Source of the DNA: Pollutiaquabacter sp046052345
GTDB lineage: Bacteria; Bacteroidota; Bacteroidia; AKYH767-A; 2013-40CM-41-45
Length of the DNA stretch: 64,000 nucleotides
NCBI GenBank assembly: GCA_046052345.1
Contig: JBJOMN010000054.1
Location: 1 to 64,000, forward strand
Direction: 5' to 3'
Made by a program: the position numbers and the translations under genes. The notes under the pieces were generated by a model. The model did not search any database. It saw nothing but the letters and a program-made list of their open reading frames with translations, and was not told the DNA's origin. Positions within the stretch are counted from its first letter, which is position 1. Every line of letters starts with the position of its first letter. This document shows, one piece after another, positions 50,763-59,729 of the stretch.

Positions 50763-53700
50763 TTAGCCGGCCACTTCTTTCACTTCGAATCCGTTCAGAT
50801 ACACGAGATACCGTTTGATTCCGGTATACCCCATTTTTTCCAAAAGCTCTCCGTACTGTTGCAGCTGTCGGTGATGTTTTTCATCCTGCTTTCCGGTCTT
50901 GAAGTCTATCACAACTGCTTCTGTGTCCCGGATAAGCACACGGTCCGGACGCAGCAGATCTCCCTCCGGCGTGATGATTTCCTGTTCGCGCCGGACATCC
51001 CAGCTTGAATCAAAAAATCCTGAGAGCATCGGATGCGAAGTGACTTCACGGATCAGTGATTTCAACTCGTCGGCTTGTGCCGAGGTGAGTTCTCCTTCGA
51101 AGAAGCAGCGATCCACTTCACGGTCGGTATCTGCCTGTGTGCGTATCCGCGCAAGCACATCGTGTACCAAGATTCCGTACCGTTTCCCGGAATCGTCTTT
51201 TTCCTGCAGCAGGTCCGAGAGTCGTCTCGCCCGGGTGGCGATGCGTATCCTGTCCTGCCATCGGTTAACAGGATAGGAGGGAAGCTCCGCGGTTTGACCG
51301 TCCGGACGACCCGCTGACCTGACGGTGGCCTTTTCTCCGATTGCGATAGCTCCGTCATCACCCTCTGTATGACCGGACTGCGTCAGGGTGCGGAAAACGA
51401 GCCGGGAAGTGGTGTTCAGCGTTCCTTTTCCGGAGTCGGCCGGACCGAACAGATACAATTCTTCTTCGGCACGGGTGAATGCCACATACAGGAGATTGAC
51501 ATTGTCCACCACGTTGAGAGAGCGTTCTTCCTGCCAGTCCGGATTGAAGACCGTTTCTTCCAGGGCTTTACCGGAGTAGACGCCGGTGCGTCCGAGCCTG
51601 TCGAAAGGCGGGATATCGGTCGATACCCAGATCAGCTCTCCGCTCTTCGGTTCCAGCTTCCATTCAACGAAAGGCATGATCACGGCGGGGAACTGCAATC
51701 CCTTCGACTTGTGAATGGACATGATCCGGATCGCATCCTCATTCTCCGGTATGACCACCGAGCTGTTTTTCACTTTTTCATTCTCGTCCCACCAGGATAC
51801 GAATCCGGCGACTCCGGCGTGATGTCGCGTGTTGTATTCCAGGACGAGATCCTGGAACCTTTGGATATATGCATCCGGAGGATTGTTCAGCCCGAAGATG
51901 CGGACCAGCTGTTCGGAGATCTCGTACACCGGCAGTTTGGCCAGGGTTTCAATTGCGTCGACGAATTCGGCGGGAAGCGTCTTGTTGAAGGGTCGGTCGA
52001 GTGCTGATTCCTTTCCGAAGAGTTCCCTCGGACCGGTAGAGCCGGCCTTTTTCCTTTTCTTTTGGTCTTGTCGGAAGACATCGTGCATTGTCAGCGGACC
52101 GTGCCCGTTGGTTTCCACGTAAAAGTGCAACATCTGGCTTCTCGCGATGTTGTTCCTTGGGTCTGCAAGCAGACGGAATGCGTTGATGAGAAAGCGGACT
52201 TTGGGCGATCCGCTGATCGCCAGGGAATCCGGGGTGATGATCTTGCCAATGCCGTTTTCGAAGAGATGCTGTGCAGCTGCGTTCCCTTCCTTATTGGTCC
52301 GGACAAGAATGGCGATGTCGCGGTGACGGAATCCGCGAGACAAGAGGTCGTTTACGGTTTCCAGCATCCGGGTCAGGCTTTTATCCTTCCATGGTCCGGA
52401 GACACCGTCCGCATCCGGGTCAGGATGCTCGCTTTCATCGACGGGCTTTTCTCCGGATTTCTTCTCGTTGGTGAACGAGCGCCACTCGACATACCCGCCG
52501 GAGTTGTTTTTCCCGGCAACCTTTTGCTCGAGGTCCGACCCGTAGGCTTCCTTGAGCAGGTCAAGGTCCTGAAGCGATCCTGTCGATTCCAGCAAGAGCG
52601 GGATTTCAGAAAACAGGCGGTTGTTGAACTGTACGATTTCCTTTTTGCTCCGGTAATTCGTGTCCAATGATTTCGGGAGCAGGAGGTCCTGAAAGGCCTT
52701 CAAGTGATCCTTTATTCCGCTGAGGAGCAGTCGGGCTTCACCGCCTCTCCACCGGTAAATCGATTGTTTCGCGTCACCTACGATCAGAGTCATGAATCCG
52801 CTGCCCAGTGAATTGATCACCAGCGGAAGGAGGTTCTTCCATTGCAGCTCGGAAGTGTCCTGGAATTCGTCGATGAGCAGATGTTTGTACCGGTTCCCGG
52901 TCTTCTCGTACACGAAGGGAGTATCGTCGCCGGTGAGAATACCCTGCAGCAGCTTCGGGGTGTCTGAAATAAGGATCTGGTTGCGCTCCTTACGGTATTC
53001 CGCGAAGATGCCTGTCAGGTCATTGATGATCCCGAACAGGTAAAGGGTTTTCAATAGCTCGATAGAGGTGAGGTATTTTCCGTGTTCCAAGTCCATGAGG
53101 GACTTTGCTTCCTGAAGTTTCGGGAAAAGCCGGTCCTCGATGAAGGCCATCTTTGGCTTGTCCTTGAGGTCGGGCTTGCGAACCCAGTTGTCGGGCGCTT
53201 CCAATGCTTTCCGGACGTAGGAATTCATCGCGTACCCTTTGCCTGATCTGGAGTCCGTGATGCGGGCGAGGTATCCTGCCGGACCCTGGTTGCCACGGGT
53301 GAAATCGTCTTCGGTGTACCCGGCCTGTTCGATTTCATCGAGGGCGGATTTCCCGATACGTTTCATCTCCGTCTCGAACGCGTTTCTTTGCGCTTTCAGT
53401 TCTTCGATAAAGGCGTTGAGCTCAAGCCGGTCCATGGCCGGTCGGGACCCTCCTTCCTCCAGCATCTCAGCGGTGATCCACTGTACATCCTTTCGGAGAT
53501 CCCACCCGCGGTCCTCATCCAGTTTCTTGAGTACGAGTTTCTCCAACCAGCTTGAAAGCTCCTTGTCTTCACCGGCCTTGTCCAGCAGCCTGTCGGAGAC
53601 TTCCAGGATTGCGTCTTCCTGGTGGATCTGTACTTCTGCACGGAGCGGAAGCTGTATTTCCCTTGCCAGCGCCCGCAGGAGCTTCTGGAAGAAACTGTCG

Positions 53701-54017
53701 ATGGTGGAAACTGAAAAATTAGGGTAGTCGTGAAGAATGAGGGTGAGGACGGTTTCTGCGCGGTCTGTCAGGGGCCTCCCGGGCAATTCCTCCTCCAGTT
53801 GCTGCCGAAGGTCGGACGGTTTTCCCGAGGAGAGTTCTACCAGCGAGCGCACCACTCTTTCCTTCATCTCCTGAGCGGCCTTGTTGGTGAAGGTGATGGC
53901 GAGTATGTGTCGGTATTCCTCCGGCCGGTCGAGCACGATCCTCAGGTACTCCTTTACCAGTGTAAAGGTCTTGCCGGAGCCGGCGGACGATTTATAGATC
54001 TTCAACTGGTTTTCCAT
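50763..54017 (-). CDS. UvrD/Rep-type helicase with C-terminal PD-(D/E)XK nuclease (AddA-like)
   Basis: A protein of about 1084 residues. Walker A YKSSAGSGKTFTLV at the start (8-21), later superfamily 1 motifs VGDAKQSIYRWRGG, LDTNYRSKKEIVQFN and AVIMPFVEWK/YVAFTRAEEELYL, then a C-terminal nuclease with VVIDFKTGK (D1038, K1040). This is the AddA/RecB-like plan for processing double-strand DNA ends. I chose the ATG at 54017 since it directly precedes the Walker motif; the longer frame adds 55 residues without similarity. The usual AddB-type partner gene is not adjacent on either side. It lies 79 bases after ispE. Confidence 0.9.
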   Translation of the reverse strand: MENQLKIYKSSAGSGKTFTLVKEYLRIVLDRPEEYRHILAITFTNKAAQEMKERVVRSLVELSSGKPSDLRQQLEEELPGRPLTDRAETVLTLILHDYPNFSVSTIDSFFQKLLRALAREIQLPLRAEVQIHQEDAILEVSDRLLDKAGEDKELSSWLEKLVLKKLDEDRGWDLRKDVQWITAEMLEEGGSRPAMDRLELNAFIEELKAQRNAFETEMKRIGKSALDEIEQAGYTEDDFTRGNQGPAGYLARITDSRSGKGYAMNSYVRKALEAPDNWVRKPDLKDKPKMAFIEDRLFPKLQEAKSLMDLEHGKYLTSIELLKTLYLFGIINDLTGIFAEYRKERNQILISDTPKLLQGILTGDDTPFVYEKTGNRYKHLLIDEFQDTSELQWKNLLPLVINSLGSGFMTLIVGDAKQSIYRWRGGEARLLLSGIKDHLKAFQDLLLPKSLDTNYRSKKEIVQFNNRLFSEIPLLLESTGSLQDLDLLKEAYGSDLEQKVAGKNNSGGYVEWRSFTNEKKSGEKPVDESEHPDPDADGVSGPWKDKSLTRMLETVNDLLSRGFRHRDIAILVRTNKEGNAAAQHLFENGIGKIITPDSLAISGSPKVRFLINAFRLLADPRNNIARSQMLHFYVETNGHGPLTMHDVFRQDQKKRKKAGSTGPRELFGKESALDRPFNKTLPAEFVDAIETLAKLPVYEISEQLVRIFGLNNPPDAYIQRFQDLVLEYNTRHHAGVAGFVSWWDENEKVKNSSVVIPENEDAIRIMSIHKSKGLQFPAVIMPFVEWKLEPKSGELIWVSTDIPPFDRLGRTGVYSGKALEETVFNPDWQEERSLNVVDNVNLLYVAFTRAEEELYLFGPADSGKGTLNTTSRLVFRTLTQSGHTEGDDGAIAIGEKATVRSAGRPDGQTAELPSYPVNRWQDRIRIATRARRLSDLLQEKDDSGKRYGILVHDVLARIRTQADTDREVDRCFFEGELTSAQADELKSLIREVTSHPMLSGFFDSSWDVRREQEIITPEGDLLRPDRVLIRDTEAVVIDFKTGKQDEKHHRQLQQYGELLEKMGYTGIKRYLVYLNGFEVKEVAG

Positions 54018-54096
54018 GTCACGAAAAGTCGCCCGTTGAAGATAAGGAAGATTCCTTGAAGTCGGGGATGATACGCCGTCGTTATGCTTCGGGGTT

Positions 54097-54927
54097 TCAG
54101 CGTTCCAGCCTGGGGAAACCCTGCCACACCGTGCAGTTGCGGAAATGGAGGTGCAGATCGATGGCTTTCCTGAAGATGCCATAGACGGAGGATCCGCTGC
54201 CGCTCATGGAAGCGTACACGGCCCCTTCGCTGTACAGCCTTTTCTTGATCTTACGGATGGACGGGTGCCGGTCCAGAACTGTTTTTTCAAAATCGTTATG
54301 GACATGGTCTTTCCATGTTTCCAACGGCTTTCTGATCAGCTCTTTCAAAGACTGCCTGGGCTGCATGGGTGTCACACCTGCATATGCTTCGGCGGTACTC
54401 ACATGGATTCTGGGTTTGACGACGACAAAAAAATAATCGTCCAGTTTAAGCCGAATCTCTTCAAAGACCTCGCCGCGACCGGTGGCGAAAACAGGTTTGT
54501 TACGTATGAAAAAAGGGCAATCACTGCCCAGTCTGGCGGCATATTCGCTCAGGACGTCATCGCTCAGCCGCAACTGGAACAATTGATTCACGGCACGAAG
54601 GACGAATGCTGCATCGGATGAACCGCCTCCTAATCCGGCGCCAATCGGCAGCAATTTGTGAAGATGCATCTTTATGGCTCCAAGCGGATGGTCGGCAGCC
54701 AGCAGTTGGTAGGCCCTTACACACAGATTCGTTTCCTTGCCGCCATAGATGCGAATGCCGGTCGATTTGAACTCCGCGCCTGATTCCTTACCGGGAATGC
54801 GGTTGACCTCCAGGATATCCGACCAAGGAAGAGGGTAGAAGACGGTCTGAATATCATGGAATCCGTCCGGTCGCTTCCCGATGATATTCAACCCGAGGTT
54901 GATCTTGCAATTCGGAAAGGAAACCAT
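54097..54927 (-). CDS. ispE: 4-diphosphocytidyl-2-C-methyl-D-erythritol kinase
   Basis: A 276-residue GHMP kinase of the MEP isoprenoid pathway. The start block FPNCKINLGLNIIGKRPDGFH, the ATP loop PIGAGLGGGSSDAA (94-107) and the C-terminal SMSGSGSSVYGIF are present. The ATG at 54927 is chosen, as the longer frame back to 55119 overlaps accA and adds no domain. It lies 16 bases after accA and 79 before the helicase-nuclease gene, so accA-ispE is probably one transcript. Confidence 0.95.
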   Translation of the reverse strand: MVSFPNCKINLGLNIIGKRPDGFHDIQTVFYPLPWSDILEVNRIPGKESGAEFKSTGIRIYGGKETNLCVRAYQLLAADHPLGAIKMHLHKLLPIGAGLGGGSSDAAFVLRAVNQLFQLRLSDDVLSEYAARLGSDCPFFIRNKPVFATGRGEVFEEIRLKLDDYFFVVVKPRIHVSTAEAYAGVTPMQPRQSLKELIRKPLETWKDHVHNDFEKTVLDRHPSIRKIKKRLYSEGAVYASMSGSGSSVYGIFRKAIDLHLHFRNCTVWQGFPRLER

Positions 54928-54943
54928 GTCCGGTAACCCTGAA

Positions 54944-55903
54944 TCAGTTGGCTTGTCCGACAACGCCCATCGAGCAGAACTTTTCGATACGCTGACGTAC
55001 CAGTTCCTCCGAGGAGAGCGAGCCAAGGTCGGAAAGCACCCGGACGATTTCGCTTTTGACCCTTTTGAACATCTCACCGGGGTGCGTATGTGCTCCGCCG
55101 ACCGGCTCTTTGATGACACCGTCGATGAGTTTGTTCTTGAGCATGTCGTCGGCGGTGAGTTTAAGCACTTCCGCAGCCTTTTCCTTGAAATCCCAGCTTC
55201 GCCAAAGGATGGACGAGCACGATTCAGGAGAAATGACCGAGTACCATGTATTCTCGAGCATGTAGACGCGGTCGCCGATCCCTATACCCAAGGCTCCGCC
55301 GGAAGCACCTTCTCCGATGATGATGCAGATGACAGGGACCTTGAGTCGCGCCATCTCGAAAAGGTTCCGGGCTATTGCTTCACCTTGACCGCGCTCCTCG
55401 GCTTCAAGGCCTGGAAAGGCGCCGGGGGTATCGATCAGGGTGACGACCGGCTTGTTGAATTTTTCCGCCAGTTTCATCAGACGTAAGGCCTTGCGATAGC
55501 CTTCGGGATTGGCCATGCCGAAGTTCCTGTACTGGCGCTGCTTGGTCGTGCTGCCTTTTTGTTGGCCGATGAACATGACTGTCCGGCCGCTCACAGAACC
55601 AAGGCCGCCAACGATCGCTTTGTCGTCTTTCACCGTCCGGTCCCCGAAAAGTTCCAGGAAATCGCCATCGGTAATACTTTGTATATAGGCCAGGGAATAG
55701 GGACGGTCGGGATGCCGGGACAATTGGACCTTTTGCCAGGGCGTCAGGTGGCTATAGAGGTTTTTACGGGTCTCTTCCAGTCGGATTTCCAACTGTCGTA
55801 CAGAAACACTGACATCCACCTGCGTCTTTTCTCCGATCTGACGCTGCTTTTCAATCTGGTCCAACAAATCTTGAACCGGTTTTTCAAAATCCAGGAAATT
55901 CAT
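54944..55903 (-). CDS. accA: Acetyl-CoA carboxylase carboxyltransferase subunit alpha
   Basis: A 319-residue subunit, standard length, that with AccD transfers CO2 from biotin to acetyl-CoA, the first step of fatty acid synthesis. Blocks seen: FLDFEKPVQDLLDQIE at the start, HPDRPYSLAYIQSI, FGDRTVKDDKAIVGGLG, FNKPVVTLIDTPGAFPG and GEGASGGALGIGIGDRV. The ATG at 55903 is chosen over the long frame to 56059 because of the -7 box at 55924 and the usual N-terminus. ispE follows after 16 bases. Confidence 0.97.
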   Translation of the reverse strand: MNFLDFEKPVQDLLDQIEKQRQIGEKTQVDVSVSVRQLEIRLEETRKNLYSHLTPWQKVQLSRHPDRPYSLAYIQSITDGDFLELFGDRTVKDDKAIVGGLGSVSGRTVMFIGQQKGSTTKQRQYRNFGMANPEGYRKALRLMKLAEKFNKPVVTLIDTPGAFPGLEAEERGQGEAIARNLFEMARLKVPVICIIIGEGASGGALGIGIGDRVYMLENTWYSVISPESCSSILWRSWDFKEKAAEVLKLTADDMLKNKLIDGVIKEPVGGAHTHPGEMFKRVKSEIVRVLSDLGSLSSEELVRQRIEKFCSMGVVGQAN

Positions 55904-55923
55904 ACGGCGAATCGCTTGAGGCC

Positions 55924-55931
55924 CAAAGTTA
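55924..55931 (-). promoter_or_regulatory. -7 box of accA
   Basis: On the minus strand TAACTTTG matches TAnnTTTG and ends 20 bases before the accA ATG. No -33 TTG at 20 bases. An A+T-rich region lies upstream. Confidence 0.5.
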
Positions 55932-56290
55932 GATATAATAAAGTGACGGGAGACGGGTGACGAGCGACCAATGAAACGGATAAGAGCTGCGAAGGCTGAC
56001 TTTGAGCAGGACTGAATCCTCGAATCACAAAGTATAAAAAGGTTTAAATAATAAAACATAAATAATTGATATACAAATATATGTATACTTTAATACAGGC
56101 ATTTTTTTAATTTCTGCTCCCACCGATTCTAATTTCCCTGATCACTCGCTCCCGTCACTTTTCGCTCGCCACCCGACCGAACCTTATCAACATCCGTTTT
56201 TCCCCTCCTGCCTTTTGACTACCTTCGGGACCCTTTTAATACCCCCGGACGGATTCTTCAGTAATCCGGTGGCCGGCCCCGCGAAAAGAG
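55932..56290. other. Gene-free divergent region between accA and dnaB, with inverted repeat and A+T-rich core
   Basis: About 400 bases without a credible gene. It contains an inverted repeat: AAAGTGACGGGAG (55940-55952) and its exact complement CTCCCGTCACTTT (56149-56161), each flanked by GGGTGACGAGCGA-type words. The core at about 56028-56112 is very A+T-rich, with a GTATAC-centred stretch and a long T run. One near-DnaA box (TTATCAACA at 56184) is present. The word style resembles that of the element at 33096. It may be a repeat family specific to the phylum; I see no transposase or target duplication. Confidence 0.5.
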
Positions 56291-56298
56291 TATATTTG
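56291..56298 (+). promoter_or_regulatory. -7 box of dnaB
   Basis: TATATTTG matches TAnnTTTG and ends 6 bases before the ATG at 56305, a further leaderless-type arrangement. Confidence 0.5.
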
Positions 56299-56304
56299 GT
56301 TAGC

Positions 56305-57843
56305 ATGGAAACAGGAGAGTATCCAAAAACGGGAAATACGGTGGCACGCCGTAAATCCAATTCATTATCGGCTGCCTCCGTGCTGCAGTCACAGCAGTTC
56401 GGTAAGCTACCGCCTCAGGCATTGGACCTGGAGGAGGCAGTCTTGGGAGCACTGATGCTGGAAAAGGATGCCCTGACTTCCGTAATTGACATACTTCGTC
56501 CGGAAGCATTCTACAAGGATGCACACCAGATGATTTTCCGTTCTATCCGGAGGCTGTTCGAGCAGTCGCAGCCGGTGGACATTCTCACGGTCACCAACGA
56601 TCTGAGAAAAGCAGGAGAATTGGAAATTGTCGGCGGACCTTATTACATCACCCAGCTCACGAACCGGGTGGCTTCTGCTGCCAATATCGAGTTCCATTCC
56701 AGGATCATCCTTCAGAAACACATTCAACGGGAACTGATACGTATCTCCTCGGAGACGATCCGCGATGCCTATGAGGAGTCCAGCGATGTATTCTCTCTCC
56801 TCGACCGAGCCGAAAAGAACCTTTTCGATATCGCCCAAGGTAACATCCGGCGAAACTTCCAGGACATGCGCGACATGGTCAGTACCGTCACCAAACAAGT
56901 GGAGGCGGCCCGCCTTCACGGCAGCGGCGTGACCGGTGTGGAAAGCGGCTTTACTGCTCTCGACCGTGTGACTTCCGGTTGGCAGAAATCGGACCTTGTC
57001 ATTCTCGCTGCGCGTCCGGGTATGGGTAAGACCGCTTTCGTGCTTTCTCTCGCGCGCAATGCTACCATCGACTTCAGCAAGCCGATCGCCCTTTTTTCAC
57101 TGGAGATGTCGTCGGACCAGCTGGTCAAGCGGATGGTCGCTTCAGAAACCGGAATCTCCTCCGAGAAACTCCGCAAGGGTACCCTGGACGATGTCGAATG
57201 GCAGAAACTGGTCTCACAGACCGGCAAACTTTCGCAGGCTCCGCTCTACATCGACGATACTCCCGCGCTTTCCGTATTCGAGTTCCGTTCGCGTTGCCGC
57301 CGATTGAAAGCCATGCACGACATCCAGATGGTCATTGTCGATTACCTGCAGCTCATGCGGGCGGACCTTGACAACCGCAGCGGTAACAGGGAGCAGGAGA
57401 TCAGTACCATTTCCCGGTCGCTGAAGGCGGTTGCCAAGGAACTGAATGTGCCTATCATCGCCCTTTCGCAGCTGAGCCGTCAGGTAGAGACGCGCGGAGG
57501 CACCAAGCGACCCCAGCTGAGCGACCTTCGCGAATCCGGTGCCATCGAACAGGACGCCGATATGGTTCTTTTCATCTATCGTCCTGAATATTACGGCATG
57601 GAGTATGACGAGGACAACAACCCTACGCGCGGTGTTGCGGAAGTCATCATCGCCAAACACAGGAACGGCGCCCTTGACACGGTGAAGCTCAAGTTCATCG
57701 ATCACCTGGCGAAGTTCACCAACCTCGATTTCTCCGAAACGCCCTTGGAGTCCGGTTCCGGCGGAAGTGTCACGGACTACGGCAGCAACCGGATCATTGT
57801 GAGTTCGCGGATGAACGACATTCCGGACGACAGTCCGTTCTGA
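56305..57843 (+). CDS. dnaB: Replicative DNA helicase DnaB
   Basis: A 512-residue hexameric helicase. N-terminal domain with PPQALDLEEAVLGALMLEKDA, then the RecA-like motor: Walker A AARPGMGKTAFVL, LFSLEMSSDQLVKRM, Walker B MVIVDYLQLM, and the arginine-finger region LRESGAIEQDADMVLFIYR. No intein is present. The ATG at 56305 is chosen over a frame back to 56215 because of the -7 box 6 bases before it. A DciA-like loader is encoded at 25204. The ABC transporter gene converges 7 bases after the stop. Confidence 0.97.
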   Translation: METGEYPKTGNTVARRKSNSLSAASVLQSQQFGKLPPQALDLEEAVLGALMLEKDALTSVIDILRPEAFYKDAHQMIFRSIRRLFEQSQPVDILTVTNDLRKAGELEIVGGPYYITQLTNRVASAANIEFHSRIILQKHIQRELIRISSETIRDAYEESSDVFSLLDRAEKNLFDIAQGNIRRNFQDMRDMVSTVTKQVEAARLHGSGVTGVESGFTALDRVTSGWQKSDLVILAARPGMGKTAFVLSLARNATIDFSKPIALFSLEMSSDQLVKRMVASETGISSEKLRKGTLDDVEWQKLVSQTGKLSQAPLYIDDTPALSVFEFRSRCRRLKAMHDIQMVIVDYLQLMRADLDNRSGNREQEISTISRSLKAVAKELNVPIIALSQLSRQVETRGGTKRPQLSDLRESGAIEQDADMVLFIYRPEYYGMEYDEDNNPTRGVAEVIIAKHRNGALDTVKLKFIDHLAKFTNLDFSETPLESGSGGSVTDYGSNRIIVSSRMNDIPDDSPF

Positions 57844-57850
57844 TCCCTTT

Positions 57851-59632
57851 TCAGTTTTCCGTTTTTTCCGCCGATTGTCGTTCTGACATATCGGCATAAG
57901 TTCCTTTCGCGGCAAGGAGCTCCGCGTGGCTTCCGCGTTCGGTTATTTTTCCTTGCTCCAGGACGAGAACGGTTTCCGCGTTACGCAAAGTGGACACCCT
58001 GTGGCTGATCATCAGGGTGGTACGCCCGCTGCCTGATCGTTTCAGGTTGTCGAGGATCCTTTCTTCAGTGCCGGTATCCACTGCGCTCAGGCAGTCGTCC
58101 AGAACAAGTATCCTCGGCTCCCGGATGAGAGCCCGTGCGATTGAAATACGCTGCTTCTGTCCGCCTGAAAGCGTAATTCCTCTTTCGCCGATCAGGGTCC
58201 GAAACCCGCCCGGGAAATTCCGGATGTTGTCAGCTACTGCAGCGGCTTCAGCGGCATTTTCGATGCTGCCGTCCTTCATGAGGCGCTCGCTCTCCTTGCC
58301 TGATCCGAAAGCGATGTTGTTGGCGATGGAATCGCTGAAGAGGAAAACGTCTTGGGGAACATATCCGATGCTGCCGCGCAGCCGGTCAAGAGGGATACTC
58401 TTGATGGGGACGCCGTCCACCAGGATTTCGCCGGAGGTGACATCGTACATCCTCAGGAGAAGTTGTGCCACGGTCGATTTGCCCGATCCTGTCCTGCCAA
58501 GCAGGGCGACCGATCCGCCGGGAGAAACCCGGAAGCTCACATCGTCCAAGGCTTTTATTCCGGTGTCCGGATAAATGAAAGTGACATTACGGAACTCGAT
58601 GCCGCCTTTCAGCTCGATTTTCTTATCGCCTCCGCCGGTGATTCCGGTTTCCAGGTGGAGGAATTCGTTGATGCGTTGCTGTGATGCGGCTGCACGTTGT
58701 ATGATGGCGGTGACCCAGCCCAAGGAGGCTACCGGCCACGTCAGCATGTTGACGTAAATGATGAACTCGGCGATATTGCCGGTGGTGGCTCTTCCGGCGA
58801 TGACCTCCTTGCCGCCTACATATACCGTAAGTACGGTACTGACACCGACCAGCAACAACATGAGCGGGTAGAACATGGCGTTCACCCGGACAAGCCCCAT
58901 GTTGCGGTCGAGATAGTCCTGACTTTCCCCGGCAAAGCGTGCGGTGAATTCCTCCTCTTTCGAAAACGCCTTGAGGATACGTATTCCGCTGAACGCTTCC
59001 TGCACGAAAGTGCTGAGACGGCTTTGTTGTTCCTGGACCTCTTCGCTTTTCCGGTTCATCACGGAGCTGACATAGTAAATGGATACAGAAAGGAAGGGGA
59101 GGGGAGCCAGCACGTACAGTGTCAGTACCGGATTCACCCGGAGCATACTGATCGTTACCAGCACGAAAAGCACCAGAAGGTTAATGGAATACATGACCGC
59201 CGGACCGATATACATCCTTACACGGCTGACATCCTCCGATATCCGGTTCATCAGGTCGCCGGTGTTGTTCCTCCGGTAGAATGACAGATCCAGCCGTTGG
59301 TACTGGTCATAGATCTCGTTTTTAAGGTCGTACTCGATCCTTCGGGACATCACGATGATCGTCTGACGCATCAGGAACATGAGCAGACCCCGCATCAGTG
59401 CCACGCCGATGATCAGGAGGAAAAAGCCAAACACTTTTTCGGAAATGAATTCGAGGGCTTCCGTGCCGCCTTCCGGCCCTTTCAGGTACCGGATCACTTC
59501 GTCCAAGGACTTCCGCACCACCTGGGCGGGGTAGATGGCCCCGAAATTCTGAAGAACCACGAAGACGATGCCCAAAATGAGAAGTCCGCGGTACTTGGTG
59601 AAATACTTGTTTAGGTGGGCTAACGACCTCAT
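57851..59632 (-). CDS. ABC transporter with fused permease and ATPase (MsbA/MDR type)
   Basis: A 593-residue half-transporter: six membrane helices in residues 1-310 and an ATPase domain with Walker A GRTGSGKSTVAQLL, Q-loop YVPQDVFLFSD, signature LSGGQKQRISIARAL, Walker B ILVLDDCLSAVD and H-loop ISHRVST. It works as a homo- or heterodimer, exporting lipids, peptides or drugs; a lipid or drug role is usual for this class but the substrate is not known here. It diverges from the leucine dehydrogenase gene and converges on dnaB. Confidence 0.93.
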   Translation of the reverse strand: MRSLAHLNKYFTKYRGLLILGIVFVVLQNFGAIYPAQVVRKSLDEVIRYLKGPEGGTEALEFISEKVFGFFLLIIGVALMRGLLMFLMRQTIIVMSRRIEYDLKNEIYDQYQRLDLSFYRRNNTGDLMNRISEDVSRVRMYIGPAVMYSINLLVLFVLVTISMLRVNPVLTLYVLAPLPFLSVSIYYVSSVMNRKSEEVQEQQSRLSTFVQEAFSGIRILKAFSKEEEFTARFAGESQDYLDRNMGLVRVNAMFYPLMLLLVGVSTVLTVYVGGKEVIAGRATTGNIAEFIIYVNMLTWPVASLGWVTAIIQRAAASQQRINEFLHLETGITGGGDKKIELKGGIEFRNVTFIYPDTGIKALDDVSFRVSPGGSVALLGRTGSGKSTVAQLLLRMYDVTSGEILVDGVPIKSIPLDRLRGSIGYVPQDVFLFSDSIANNIAFGSGKESERLMKDGSIENAAEAAAVADNIRNFPGGFRTLIGERGITLSGGQKQRISIARALIREPRILVLDDCLSAVDTGTEERILDNLKRSGSGRTTLMISHRVSTLRNAETVLVLEQGKITERGSHAELLAAKGTYADMSERQSAEKTEN

Positions 59633-59650
59633 TTTCAGTATTTAGACGGG

Positions 59651-59682
59651 TTTGGCGGCATCGAAAAATAAGCCTAACTTTG
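59651..59682 (+). promoter_or_regulatory. Promoter of the leucine-type dehydrogenase gene
   Basis: -33 TTTG (59651-59654), exactly 20 bases, -7 TAACTTTG (59675-59682): the fullest match to the Bacteroidota promoter consensus in this window. The start would be near 59688, a leader of about 42 bases before the ATG at 59730. It shows that the in-frame TTG at 59652 lies inside the promoter and is not a start. Confidence 0.8.
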
Positions 59683-59729
59683 CGCCTCCCGAAAAAGCAC
59701 TCGGGACAAAGGTAATCAACACCGATCCT

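Noticed and set aside
56028..56192. Possible replication origin between accA and dnaB
   Set aside because: The region is A+T-rich and has one near-match to a DnaA box (TTATCAACA at 56184), but there is no cluster of boxes and no dnaA gene.
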